This document shows, piece by piece, positions 22,690-34,461 of a DNA stretch of 64,000 nt. Made by a program: the position numbers and the translations under genes. This DNA comes from Glandiceps talaboti (lineage: Eukaryota > Hemichordata > Enteropneusta > Spengelidae), in assembly GCF_964340395.1 (NCBI RefSeq), contig NC_135558.1, positions 10,334,001-10,398,000 of the forward strand. Direction: 5' to 3'. Each line of letters starts with the position of its first letter. Position 1 is the first letter of the stretch. Under the pieces are notes generated by a model. The model had not been told where the DNA came from, made no database searches, and saw only the letters and a program-made list of their open reading frames with translations.

Positions 22690-23420
22690 TCCGATAATGG
22701 TAATGGTTTATTGCTTCTTAAGGCCTCCGGCCCATATCGCAAAAAAATTACAGTACTAGATTACATAATCTAACGGAAGTGTACAGAAAACAAATTAGCA
22801 GCATTCCTTTCTTAAAACCTCTGCTCTATATACATACGCAGCTAGGTTTAGAATTACTGGACCTTTGTTTGATGGCATAAGTGAATAAAACTTTTCAATA
22901 GTAGGATTTACATATGACCATTCTGGTAAGTACTTTTGTCTGAGATTTTGGTACAGGGGACAAACTAGAGTAAAATGGTATTCATCTTCAATATTTGTTG
23001 ACATACATATTTTAGAAGTGCGATCTTCGAGATCAATACCCAAAGCACGGCCCTTTTCCACAGCCAGTTCGAGACCAGAACTTTTAAGGCAAGCCAATGC
23101 TCGCAAGAATTTTTTAGTTTCCATTTTTAACATAATGTAATCTCCTGACTGGAACAAAAATTTAAAATTTCTATATAAACGCAGTTTGTCCTTAGAACAC
23201 ACCTCTGCCCACCAGTCCTGCTTAAAAATATCCACTGCTCTGGTCAAGAATTGGAATAGGAAGATATCAAAGTCACCAGGGCCTTGCCAATAACAACCCT
23301 CTCCAAAACCATATTCAAATAAAAGACATCTGACCTGTGTTGCCCACGATACCTTGTTATTTCTATCGAGTTCAATAGCAAGATTATGACACTGCTTTGC
23401 TACTCTATTTGGTGGCATTG
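22690..23420 (-). mobile_element. 5'-truncated LINE with ORF2 C-terminal fragment
   Basis: The minus-strand frame 23418-22795 (207 codons) is the region after the reverse-transcriptase domain of a LINE ORF2. It contains 'SWATQVRCLLFEYGFG', 'QDWWAEV', 'LAVEKGRALGIDLEDR' and the zinc-knuckle region 'CMSTNIEDEYHFTLVCPLY', which in related elements binds nucleic acid. Catalytic RT and endonuclease domains are missing. Downstream on the minus strand is a 3' UTR with 'gggccggaggcc' ending near 22690. The frame is unbroken over 624 bases, suggesting a fairly young insertion. A TTTGTAATAA-type array lies directly at its 5' end. Confidence 0.85.
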
Positions 23421-23424
23421 TACA

Positions 23425-23640
23425 ACCGACATTTGTAATAATTGCCGATATTTGTAATAACGCCGATATTTGTAATAAAAATCACGTTTATCATGTAATA
23501 AAACCGACATTTGTAATAATTGCCGAAATTTGTAATAATTTCTATGAACGACAAATGTAATAAAAATTACCGATATTTGTAATAAATTTCAGAAAAAAAA
23601 TGTAATAAAATTGCCGAAATTTGTAATAAAAAATGACATT
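23425..23640 (+). repeat. Irregular array of 'gccgatatttgtaataa' units
   Basis: About ten imperfect copies of a 17-25 base unit with core 'tttgtaataa', mostly preceded by 'gccga'. The same core recurs at 24985-25040. Spacing is irregular, so this is a degenerate minisatellite rather than a CRISPR-like array, which would be out of place in a eukaryote. Confidence 0.8.
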
Positions 23641-23810
23641 AAGGAGGGTCCTTCCTTCCACACTAAAAAATGAGTTATCTAAATAAAGAAATACAAGATT
23701 GCAAAAACATCCCATCAAACGAAAGTAGATTTAACAAGCATTAATTGAATTGATTAATATGATAATTAATTGAACAATCAACCGAGTTGTTATTATTTAC
23801 ATCAATCCGC

Positions 23811-23811
<1 letters not shown>

Positions 23812-23843
<32 letters not shown>

Positions 23844-23958
23844 TGTATGTATGTATGTATGTATGTATGTATGTATGTATGTATGTATGTATGTATGTAT
23901 GTATGTATGTATGTATGTATGTATGTATGTATGTATGTATGTATGTATGTATGTATGT
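23812..23958. repeat. (GTAT)n microsatellite
   Basis: About 145 bases of nearly perfect GTAT. All open frames here are repeat artefacts. Confidence 0.97.
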
Positions 23959-23999
23959 GATGAAGAAGTGCAAGAATGATTGATTAAACAAACTAACGA

Positions 24000-24405
24000 A
24001 CGAATTAACAAAGAAATGAATGAATGGATGAATGAATGAATGATGAATGGATGAATTAATGGATGGGTGGATGCCATTCATTTGAACGAACTAATTGATT
24101 AATTAATGGGTGAATGAATGAATGAATGAATGAATGAATGAACGAAGAAATTAATTACTGGATGGTTGGATGGATGGATGAATAAATGGATGAATGAATG
24201 AATGAATGAATGAATGAATGAATGTACACTAATTCCTAGCGTAGCTTTTGTTTGAATGAACTAATTAATTAATGTATGGATGGATGGATGGATGGATGAA
24301 TGAATGAATGAATGAATGAATGAATGAACAAATTAATTAATTAATGGATGGTTGAATGAATGAATGAATGAATGAATGAATGAATGAATGAATGAATGAA
24401 TGAAT
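24000..24405. repeat. GAAT/GGAT microsatellite cluster
   Basis: Alternating tracts of GAAT and GGAT with 'aattaatta' interruptions. The segment 'aacgaacta/aatgaactaattaatta' recurs within it, giving a higher-order pattern of roughly 110-170 bases. Confidence 0.9.
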
Positions 24406-24985
24406 ATACACTTTGTAATTCTTAGTGGAATTTTGTTATATTTTGCAAGTTGCTGGGGATAATTCGACAGAATATATTAGAAAATATTTGTTCGCGTGAC
24501 ATTTACATGGAAATTGTGAGATTCGCCGCCACTGAATGAATTCATTTGACTTATACCATCAATGTTTGAGTACAGCATATCATTACAGTGATTTTCTATT
24601 CTTCATCAAGCTATTCAATTTAGTGGCGTTTTCGAGGATGTGCATGGTTTAGTATGCTGTGCACTATAGGTAGTAGTTCATCATTTTAAATCTGATAGGG
24701 AAGGGATTTCAGGGATAGTGGACCAGTAGAGCCGGGAATGAGTTCATGAGTTCTGATTTAGCTGAAAGACAGAAAAGAGGGGAGAATAACGTCTCCCCAA
24801 TCCCTTTCTCTAAAATTATGAAATCTTAATATCTCCATTTCCGTGAAATCATTATTTTATATATTTCAATTTTGAACTTGTTGAATGTTTTATAATAGCA
24901 CAACCAAATGTTGTTGTGGCCACTATATATAACATTACAACTTTTTTGTATATTTACAGAGACTTGTACCCATTACGAATACACT
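24405..24985. other. Non-coding, nothing recognised
   Basis: No gene or repeat identified between the GAAT cluster and the second TTTGTAATAA group. Confidence 0.4.
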
Positions 24986-25099
24986 TGTAATAAAGTTGTT
25001 GAAAACTTGTAATAAAATTGCCGACATTTATAATAAAGGGTACGGGAGGTATTAAAAGGGGAAGGTGTGTCTGTGTGTCTGTGTGTCTGTGTGTCTGTG

Positions 25100-25138
<39 letters not shown>

Positions 25139-25420
25139 CTGTCTGTGTGTCTGTGTCATCATTTTCTAAAATTCGGCTGGCTCAATTGTAATGAAATTTG
25201 GAATATATAATCTTTAGGGTAATAGCTAGACCTGATTAGGTTTTGAGCCAGATCGGTTAATGTTTAATTAGAGAAATTTGCATATTAATGAAATCAAATA
25301 ATTAAGCAATATCTTAAGACTCCATACTTCGATTTCAATAAAAATTAGTATATTCATCACACATAACAAAATACATTTGTTCATGTACTTTAAAATGTTA
25401 AGACAATATGAATTAATATA
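24985..25420 (+). repeat. Second TTTGTAATAA group and dispersed repeat 'R' copy 2
   Basis: 24985-25035 has three 'cttgtaataa / ttataataa' units. From 'gggtacgggaggtatt' at about 25033, a GTCT/GTGT array (25063-25156) is followed by a conserved part (about 25157-25420). That part is the reverse complement of 50420-50650, including 'aaatttgcatat' and 'taagcaatatcttaagac'. The 'acgggagg' end motif also occurs at 50727-50745 and, alone, near 26270. Confidence 0.65.
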
Positions 25421-25509
25421 ATATAATTACGCTATATTAATTTGAGTAAACTCGGAAGGCTGCCCTCAGCGGCCGGTCACTGTCAATGGTTTTATGATGT
25501 TGCGTCCAG

Positions 25510-25662
25510 TCTGACGAGTATAAAGTTGGCTTCATATTCAGATTCAACTAGCGTCATATTCAGCGCCATATCCAGCATCAGGTGCTTAATAAGACGCTCA
25601 ATATGACGCTATCTGAATCTCAATCTGAATCTGACGCCAACTTTATACTCGCCGTTCTAGTC
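25510..25662. repeat. Palindromic MITE-like element
   Basis: The left arm from 'acgagtataaagttggc' (about 25516) and the right arm ending 'gccaactttatactcg' (about 25650) are reverse complements. Inner parts also pair: 'ctagcgtcatattca' with a 'caatatgacgctat' partner. Possible target duplication: 'ccagtctg' left and 'ctagtctg' right. No coding sequence. Confidence 0.65.
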
Positions 25663-25664
25663 TG

Positions 25665-26835
25665 CCCAAATTAGCGGATCGAGCAGACCGAAACGTTTGG
25701 GGAGTATACAAATACTACATATTTTTTAGATCTTCCCTTTGGCTCTAGTGTCTACATTTCAATTGAGTTATACCTTTACGAAGTTCAATTCCGTGAGAGA
25801 ATGCAATGAAGACTCGGCTGAACGTAGCAAACCATGAGTGTAATATGGCAAGATGGCGTCCATGACACGATCATGTTGACAGTATATACACGTATTGTAA
25901 TTTGTAGTAGTTTGCTCTATTTTTGTGACATTGAATTCGGCGTGAACCAAATCCTACAATGTAAACGCAAATAGAAGCGATTCACATCTAAATTGCAAAG
26001 TTGAGTGGGTTTTCAGCTAAATTACGCCTCGCTTGGCATAAAATCGAACATACTCACTCTAACTTAAGTCTAAGTCTATAACCCTAGTCCTGCTTGCATA
26101 CGAAGTGAGTCGTCCCTTCCTTCCCTTCGTTGAGGGTTGTGTCAGTAATAGAGACTTGCCAGCATAACTATAGCTATTTTTCAGCGTAATTTCATCTATG
26201 TTACTGGAATTGTATTGTTTGGTTCACTTTTTTTTAGTTTTATTTTAATAATTGGTGCTTCCCTTACGGGAGGCGCTCAGTTTACATCTGGTGTACTATT
26301 GAATGTTCAGTGTGCAACCAGTGAATAGCTTAATCATCTGTCTCTCATGATGCACTAGACCATAGCAAAGATACCCTATAAAGGCACAAGATCATCGTTA
26401 TGTTTCCCTGAAATTGCAAGTAATTGTAGTTGATGAAACATTATGAAATGACTCTCCAGAATGCACATTTAAAAAAAAAAAGACTATTGGAATGGCGGTC
26501 CCCTTAAATCTCCTTAACTTGGAGAATGAGTTGTTACATGTTTAGTATTAAAAAATGATTAGTGTTTTCAAGAGTATCACATAATTTTTACTGTTGCTGT
26601 TACTATAAATCCATTCAATATTTTCTTTATGTGTTGGACTGTTGATTAATTATACCTGGCTAGGAATCTGCAAGTAACAGGTCTGTGCCTCATTGTTGCT
26701 GTTTATAACACACACATACATCTCTTACACTGCACTGATGGATTTTGTTTGAACTTCAAAATATTACAACATGTGTAGTAATGTGCATGCTGTTACTGTT
26801 TATACCAGTAACTAAATACAGAGCCCATACATTGT
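25665..26835. other. Non-coding, nothing recognised
   Basis: AT-rich sequence with a single 'cttacgggagg' motif near 26268 resembling an end of repeat R. No reading frame with recognisable content. Confidence 0.4.
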
Positions 26836-26839
26836 AAGT

Positions 26840-28380
26840 GATGTGTGTGTGTTATTTTTATGGTGTCTATCTTAATGATGAGGCTCTCTGATCTTGATAG
26901 TTCATTTAATAGGTTTGACTCGCTCTACGGAAAAAGGCTGTAATGTAACATACATGTATATTGTGTGTAGTCAGAAACCAGTGAGTATAGTCAATTCGAC
27001 ATTTCACATTTCTAGCAAAGAAACTAACAGAAAGTGTAGAGAGGGTCAGCCTAATATAGGTTTGCCAACTGAATTTGGCTGAGTGGAAAGACAGCTAGTG
27101 ATACAAATAACGGTGGTGAAATTGTTAGTCTAGAAGCTATCCATTGATTTTGTGTCTGAAGATCTCGTAACTCACGTCTAGTCAAATGGATATAACAATA
27201 TTCCGTCTTAAGTCTTAAATCAACACGCTGTCCTTTATCCAAGTGAAGATATATAAACCAGTCACGTTATCACATCCACACAAGACTTACATTCAAACTT
27301 GAGGATTGCGTTATGATGTAAACATAATATCAGGATTGTGTTGTCTTTAACGAAGTGTCCAATTAATTGGCGCCTGTCAACATGTGATGGATTACTACTG
27401 ACGTGCTGTTCACGTTTCTGTCAGCATTTGGTCATAGTAGATTTTCACTTGATTAGAACACGTAACTAGACGTGAGTTGTGAGATCTTCAGATTCAAGAC
27501 AAACGTATAGCTTCTAGACTATGACATTTTATGGGATATATAATTTGAATGTGTCAATACTTGTCAATGAAATCCTGGCATTCTTCTAATATGTGGATGA
27601 CATCACTTTAATGATTGAATTAAACCAGCGTAGTAAGTCAAAAAGGGATGTGTTTGTTATGTTATTTTTTATTATGCCTGTTGAATTAGTAAAACAATAG
27701 AGGTCAAATAGTGTGTGCTCGGATGACATTTTCTATACTACTACACACCTGTACTAGTTTTCAGCATCTAGGTAAAAGTGGCGATGCACAGTGATGGTGT
27801 TAGACCTAATGTCTTACAACTCTAAAATACTATTTTCTAAAAACATAGTCTCTCTATCATACACATTATTTATCACAATTCATGGACATTTTCGTGACTT
27901 CTTACGTTATTTGAACTACCTGGACATGTTTCAACATGATAAACAACATACGATGGCGTGTGGCACGCTTCCTGGCAGTTAGAAAAATATCGTTATTTTG
28001 TGTATGATCCCCGGGTCAGTTCCAAACTATCGCTTGGCCAATCGTAACTCATTTGTGGACAAATTAACATACCACGTTTGTAAAGCCCATAGATTTTCGT
28101 GTAGTTGTGGCGAAGCTGTATCCCTCTAATTCTTACGTACATTGGACACGGTCTGGTTCATGTTTGGACGTAGAAGATAATATACTACCATACCAGTAGA
28201 GGAACTATATCAACGGGACAGGTATGTACAATGTTTAAAAAGGAGATTTTGTCTTTATAGCTGGCAAATGCTTTTTAAACTATGTATCGAAATCAGGGAG
28301 ACTGATCGACATGTGAACATGTTCAGATATACACTGAAGATCACACACAAACATGGATACCCTTTACACAATGTTTGCTC
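26840..28380 (+). pseudogene. Sulfotransferase copy with exon 2 deleted
   Basis: 26970-26980 ('gtcagaaacca') is the end of exon 1, followed by the donor 'gtgagta' at 26981. From there to about 27620 the sequence follows the intron of genes B and C, including the 'gtctagaagctatccattg' and 'ccagtcacgttatcacatcc' stretches. It then jumps directly to the block tail near 27637 ('gggatgtgtttgtt', equal to 34450 in B) and follows it to about 28380. The coding part of exon 1, the rest of the intron, all of exon 2 and the proximal tail are missing. 26840-26940 resembles 21185-21290, in opposite sense relative to the other blocks. The tail also gives the empty site for the TIR element in copy B. Confidence 0.8.
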
Positions 28381-28845
28381 TGTATTTTTGTTACTTTTTA
28401 TTACTATTACCATATACTGCAGACACTGTGTAAAAGATGTGTGTGTATTATTGAGCTTTGTCTGCGTGTGCTAGGAAATACAACAGCTACGGGAGCCTTC
28501 AGTATTTACAAGGGGGAGGGCCGGAGGAATCGGGGAGGGTGGGGGTCACATTTTACAAACCTGTTCTTTGGGGTGGGTCATATTTTGCATTACAATATTT
28601 GGGGGAGGGTCACATTTTACAATCCGTAGTTTTGTGATCAAATTGAAGATTCAATTATTGTCAATTTGTTTTGTGTGTTTTGAGATGCAAAAGAGAGATG
28701 AGCACCCAGCATTTATTTTTACGAGTACTTTACATGCCGAAATACAAATATAAAAATACATGTATTGTAAGAAAACTGTTTCAATAAAACGATGCATTTT
28801 GTTGTTCGTGAATGTTGTTGTTAAAATATGATGGTGATAGCAGCA

Positions 28846-28851
28846 GTGATA

Positions 28852-28897
<46 letters not shown>

Positions 28898-28918
28898 GGA
28901 GGAGGAGGAGGAGGAGGA
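28846..28918. repeat. GAT then GGA microsatellite
   Basis: (GAT)n followed by (GGA)n inside the G-rich TIR element. A second short GAT run lies at 29037-29057. Confidence 0.95.
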
Positions 28919-29754
28919 AGGGGATTTAATTTTGAATGTCATAGCGAACACGGACAGTGATACATGTACTGACTAAAGTAGTAACAGTGAGTCAGATTAG
29001 AGTGACACTGATAATGGCAATACTGAAGGTGTAGGTGATGATGATGATGATGATGACAATGATATCCGGGAACTTTTACGAGTGACCACATGAGGCTGAG
29101 TATGTACAACATGGAAAGCACTTTTTGGATACTAACTAGATTGTGTGTGACTACAAGAGAAAGGTCACGAGCCATTTTTTTTACTGTTTGTCACTTTATA
29201 TTGTTATTTTATATTTACAAATATTGCTGTCTAATACAGAGTCAAAATAATATAATTTGTATGTATACATATAATGGGAATATTGATTAACTTTCAGTAT
29301 ATGCAATTCTCATGGGGAGGGTAAAGTTTTCAAAAATGGGACAAAGGGGAGGGTCACTTTTTACAAATGGAGAATGGGTGGGGGAGGGTCATGTCTTTCT
29401 TAACAGACCATGTGTGATTTCCTCAGGCCCTCCCCCTTGTAAATACTGAAAGTTCCCTAACGATACACAAAAAAGAAGTGCACCACTGCATAATCTGCAA
29501 CTGTTACAGGACGATTATGGCGACATCTGGAGGTTTTACCTTCAGGGACACCTAATCCATAATCCACACACACTGGACGTCCTACCCCTAATCACGAAGT
29601 GTGATCTGAAAAAGTCCTTTTTTACGATTCCACAGACCTAGATGGCCAACGAAAAACATCCCCTTTTCCGTGAAGTTTCTAACAAGCATGCGTACCCGCT
29701 TCGTCTGGGACTGTGCCATGTGCCGACAATATTCAAAAAAAACATTTTCCTGCA

Positions 29755-29950
29755 AAAAGTCACATTTGTATTCGTAAAATTCATGTTTTCATTGGTTAAG
29801 TTACATATTTGTATTCGTACAACCGTTATTGTTGTGCTAAAAATCAATGTTTGTATTCGTAAATTTCATGTTACCATTTGTACGTGCATTTTTATATAAA
29901 AATACATTGGTATTTGTTAATTTTCACTTTGTATTCGTGATTTTCAATAT
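29755..29950 (+). repeat. Spaced 'tttgtattcgt' minisatellite
   Basis: Four copies of a unit containing 'tttgtattcgta' followed by an 'a(a)atttcatgtt'-like segment, at about 29765, 29809, 29849 and 29926, with intervals of roughly 40-80 bases. Non-coding. Confidence 0.7.
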
Positions 29951-30649
29951 TTTTTATTGATGAATTATTTGTATAATCAACAATTCCTTTTACATTCATG
30001 CTATGATCTATTCCTGTTGTACACGCGAGAGCGTCATTTTCATAGAGTTCGCATGCATAATGCCATTCAAGCGATATCCTATCCGGCTGTGTCTTTGTCT
30101 TTTTTCTTTCAACAATTCTAGCTGTTCAAGATGTCTTTCATAGCTCAATGCAGCTTCTTCTTTGACGATATATAACAATTTTCTTACAATATTATGTATT
30201 TCTACTTTGGCATGTTAAGTTTTTGTAAAAAATAAATGCTGAGAGCTCATCTCACCTTTGCATCTCGAAACATACAAAACAAATTGACAATCATTGAATC
30301 TTCAATTTGGTCACAAAACTACGTATTGTAAAATGTGACCCTCCCCAAACATTATAATGCAAAATATGACCCTCCCCAAGATCAGGTTTTGTAAAATGTG
30401 ACCCCCCCATTTCCTCCGACCCTCCCCCTGTTAATACTGAAGGCTCCCTAATCAAACACATGATGCTCATGGCGTAGTTAGTTATGTTTACAAAAACAAA
30501 TAAATAGATAAATACTAAGAAACATCAACAACTGAGTAATTACAAATCAGTTTCAACAATGTTTTTATGTATCAAGAATTACTATATGTTTCCCTATATG
30601 TGAAATGGTCACAATTGTACATACATGTACCCCACAAGGGACGTGACTG

Positions 30650-30945
30650 ATTCCTACCAAATACGAGTAGTATATTTTTCAAGTCGTGAAATAATTGGCA
30701 ATTTGACTTCTGATTAGTAAAGATCCATCTTTCTCGAGCATACGTGGTTAGAAATCACATATTTACCGGGTGCAATTGACATAGTCAACGGGAAGGCAGC
30801 AATTCCGACGATTTTACGTCCTATTATCTCGCATTGAAGAATCTTGTTACATGTTCATAATTCCCGGGTATTTTATTTGAATCAAATTGGCAATTATTTC
30901 ACAACTTGAAAAATGTAACATTCGCATTTGGTAGGATTAGGGACA
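30650..30945. repeat. Inverted-repeat element upstream of gene B
   Basis: The left arm at about 30650-30705 begins 'cctaccaaatacgagtag' and the right arm at about 30891-30945 ends 'cgcatttggtagg'. They pair over about 55 bases around a spacer of about 185 bases. Gene A's upstream region retains only the right arm and part of the spacer (20962-21120, inverted). Confidence 0.75.
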
Positions 30946-30952
30946 TTGCTTG

Positions 30953-30953
30953 C

Positions 30954-31025
<72 letters not shown>
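30953..31025. repeat. (CAGA)n microsatellite upstream of gene B
   Basis: About 18 units of CAGA, immediately beyond the inverted-repeat element and about 215 bases before the gene B start codon. Confidence 0.95.
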
Positions 31026-31026
<1 letters not shown>

Positions 31027-31241
31027 CAGACGGACAGAAAGAGACAGACAAACACACTTCTCAGTGTAAACGATGGATGAACTGTGTTCGATAATCACCG
31101 CCATTGGTTTCCATCATTCCAAACCTTTCAAATCATGTTATGGTTTATTTGACCTGTTAAAGTGTTAAAATGCAGTAGAATTAAGTCACGTATATACGTC
31201 CGAATTACCTATGTACTTATTCTTTTCTCAGAGAATTAGTC

Positions 31242-33524
31242 ATGTTTGTGAATGTACGCCGAATACTAGTTTTTTTGCTGTCCATTCTGGTATTGTTGTT
31301 AATGGTGCTAAATATTCAGATGTTTCTGCGTATGTCTAAACCAGATCAACGCCCCACTTTCCGTATCGGACAAGTCAGTAACCAGTGAGTATGGTTAATT
31401 CGACATTTCATATTTCTATAAATCCTAAAATAAATCACCACCTTGAGCAAAGATACTAACAGAAAGTTAAGAGGGGGTCGGCCTAATATAGGTTTACCAA
31501 CTGAATTAGGCTGAGGGGAAAGACAGCTAGTGATACAAATAACAGTGGTGAAATTGTTAGTCTAGAAGCTATCCATTGATTTTGAGTCTGATGATATCAC
31601 AACTCACGTCTAGTCAAATGGATATAACAAAATTCCGTGTTAAGTCTTAAATCAACACGATCAGCTGTCCTTTATCCAATTGAAGATATATAAACCAGTC
31701 ACGTTATCACATCCACACAAGACTTACATTCAAACTTGAGGATAACATTCTGAATTATGTTTGTCTTTTACCAAGTGTCTAATTACAAGCGCCTGTCAAT
31801 GTGTGATGAATTACATTACTACTGACAGGAGCTGTTCACATTATTGTCAGCATTTGGTCAAACTACATTTTCACTTGATTTGAACACTTAACTAGACGTG
31901 AGTTACGAGAGCTTCAGATTCAAGACAAACGGATAGCTTCTAGATGATGAAATTTTATGTATAATTTGAATGTGTCAATACTTTCAATGAAATCCCGACA
32001 TTCTTCTTATGTGGATGACATCACTTTAATGTATGAATAAAACCACCCTTTCATTTTCTCTCTTCAGTATTAACAAATTCAGAAACTCTTTAGGATTTTT
32101 ATGAGAGTAAAATGTTATACGTTAAAAATGTTAGTCCATCCACCATCTATATTAACTATGTTATGTGTAGCGATGTAGACATCATGGCAAAATTGCCAAT
32201 CAAGTAGAGTTTTGTTTTGTCGAACCTTTCTTGTTTTGTGTTATACGATATGTGGTCAGGACAATCTTCTGTAACTTTTATTAGCTTGAGGTATAACAGG
32301 TCCCTTGAATTTCAAAGGGGTGATTTAACACCCTGAATGTAAATTGACTTTCAAAGTTACAGCTTGTTTCAAGTTACCATACAACCATATCAAACACAGC
32401 CTAGACGGTAACTAGAAACGGGCTGTAAATTTGCAATTGTTATAAATTAAATTCTCTTTCTCCTTACTCGTAGCGCAATCCATCCATTTGGTCATCCAAC
32501 GAAAAATGTAACTTTATCCGACAACAAGTTGCAGAACAGTGACGTACCGAATATTAATTATCCAGTGGTGACTCGTGAAAATTACATCCCCAACTTCTAT
32601 ACTAAATTATTGCCAGAAGAAAGAAGAAATGTTGTGAGCAATAAATATCTAAAAATTTCATTTCTGCATAACCAAAAGTGTGGTGGGATGACAATGCGCA
32701 CATGCATGATAAGAGTGAGTCATAATATTTCCATTCGTACACCACAACTTATCGCCGATGCGACTATTCAACAATTCTATAAGAAAATTGCTCATGTAGA
32801 TTACAGCCCCAGTACTGATGAGTTGTGGTATTTTGGCGATGCTGCGTTTGGCATATGTGATGCTAAAATAAACAAAGGGTTGTGTTCATATTTTACCATA
32901 TTAAGGGACCCTTATGATCGCATAGTATCTGCTTACAATTATTGTATCAACGGTAATCCTAGAGATATCATATGTCGATTATGGAATGTCCAAAAGATTT
33001 CAATCGAAAAATTCGCCATTCACACAGGCAGTCATTCGTTTGCTCAATTGTTGTACAATGTTGAAATATGTCGCCTTTTGAGTTCCGCAAGTAATGAAGA
33101 AATTCAGAAAATTGGGAATATTGATTCCATTAACATGTCAAAAGACATACCTTGTTGGTATGCACACAAAACGTATATTGAGTACCACTTGAATAAAACT
33201 TCTCAACTTAAACTTCTATCCTATGTCACTGATCACCTCGAAGATTGGTTTATGATGATAGGAATGACGTCTGAATATGAATTGACGCTACAAATGTTGG
33301 AAAGGGCTTATGGGGTTCCCTTCAGTCAACTTTGCGGTGGAGCTCACCCTTCCAACAGCATGAAGACTGAAGACAAGAAGAAGCTCGAACAACGACAGAG
33401 ACTTGTCAGGGATGAGAGGGTGCGTGAAGCACTTTATTATGATATTATAATCTACCAGGAAGCAAGAAAGATATTCGAAAAACAAAAGGACAACTTCTTT
33501 GCTGGAAATAATCATGAGAACTAA
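31242..33524 (+). CDS. Golgi-type carbohydrate sulfotransferase, copy B (2 exons)
   Basis: Exons 31242-31384 and 32474-33524 join through a split CA|C codon to 397 residues. Exon 1 encodes 'MFVNVRRI' plus a 20-residue hydrophobic signal anchor. The intron runs from 'gtgagtat' to 'ctcgtag'. Exon 2 keeps both PAPS-binding elements, 'HNQKCGGMTM' and 'ILRDPYDRIVSAYNY'. N-glycosylation sequons include 'NKTS' and 'NIS', as expected for a luminal enzyme. Relative to A and C it lacks one Asn in 'CDAKINKG', and it diverges most at 'CRLLSSASNEE'. The frame is intact and the differences are mostly substitutions, so the copy appears to be under constraint. A pyrimidine tract ending 'ttctcag' lies just before 'agaattagtcATG' and could be a 5' UTR acceptor. 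Function is inferred from the Sulfotransfer_2-like motif pair; the acceptor is unknown. Confidence 0.87.
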
Positions 33525-33539
33525 AGTGTTTTAAAAAAA

Positions 33540-34461
33540 AATAGTTTTAGCCCAATAGCACAGCCATTAGGGACTATAGGAATGACCCATGTTCATTCGT
33601 GTGCGCGTGTGTGAGTCCGTCAATGGTCAGCCATATCTCTGACACCCATGACTCAACCAAACCTTGCACAAATGTCAAACACTAAATTATTCTTATTCAC
33701 GCCACTTATTTTGTGACCTATTTGTCTGATAGCTCAATTTCAGAAGTGAATTTAACATATTTTAGAGAAAAGGAACGAAAATGTCGGATTAATGGTTATT
33801 GATATATTTTTTTATGTCTTTGAGGACTTTTGACTTATTTTTCAAATACCACTGTAGAAAATAATGCTACGGAGTAAAATGTTGAGACCTCGAGCAAATT
33901 TGTATTCACGCTGAAATGGCCTTATTTAAACAGGGAAAGTGTGCCGAAAATTTAAGAAAATTAGAAGCAATTATTTTAAAAGTTAAAATACATTACAGTA
34001 ACTGGGACCGATAAATCTTCCAGTGGTCAGCATCTGAGGGCGCAAGTATTTGTGTTGTAGGAGTATGTCATTACTATAAACAAGGTAGCCATATATAAGT
34101 GTTGAGGTGTAATTGGTCATGAAAACTAAAAGACACACAATGCGCCAATCAAACATCAAACACAAGGTCTTATTTATTATTTGAACAGTTAGTTCCTACG
34201 TTCGAAATGAGTACTGATTTAATAAGTATTGGTCTTGCATGCTGCGAATGAATTTTAAATATATTTTAAACTATCAGTTGGTGTTTCCATGCTAATAGGT
34301 GTGGTCGACTGGGTGAAGGTAGTTAAACAAGATGGTTGGACAATTTTAAAACGTTAGTGATAAAAGATATATTTTAAATGTAAGAATATCAAAAATTATA
34401 AGCATTCGTCATTACCATAACTAGACTACGCATGCATAATAAGTAAAAAAGGATGTGTTTG
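33540..34461 (+). repeat. Block B tail, proximal part
   Basis: 33540-33960 is alignable with the gene C 3' flank (43760-44180). 33990-34200 aligns with C 44715-44960, D 360-600 and, inverted, 22430-22640, but all more diverged than D, A and C are among themselves. The matching sequence continues after the TIR element at 37353. Confidence 0.8.

Larger units (their letters stand above)
28491..30459. mobile_element. G-rich long-TIR element between psi copy and gene B
   Basis: The left end (28491 to about 28730) starts 'gggagccttcagtattta' and repeats 'gggtcacattttacaa' units. The right end (about 30215-30459) is its reverse complement over about 240 bases. A third, partial reverse-oriented end lies at about 29400-29465 ('cttgtaaatactgaaagttc'), suggesting two nested or tandem elements. 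Contents are GAT/GGA microsatellites and a TATTCGT minisatellite; no transposase frame is visible. Flanks 'ctac' and 'taat' do not give a clear target duplication. Confidence 0.75.

Noticed and set aside
23425-23640. Regularly recurring short units that could suggest a CRISPR array
   Set aside because: Units and spacers are irregular and AT-rich, and the window is clearly eukaryotic.
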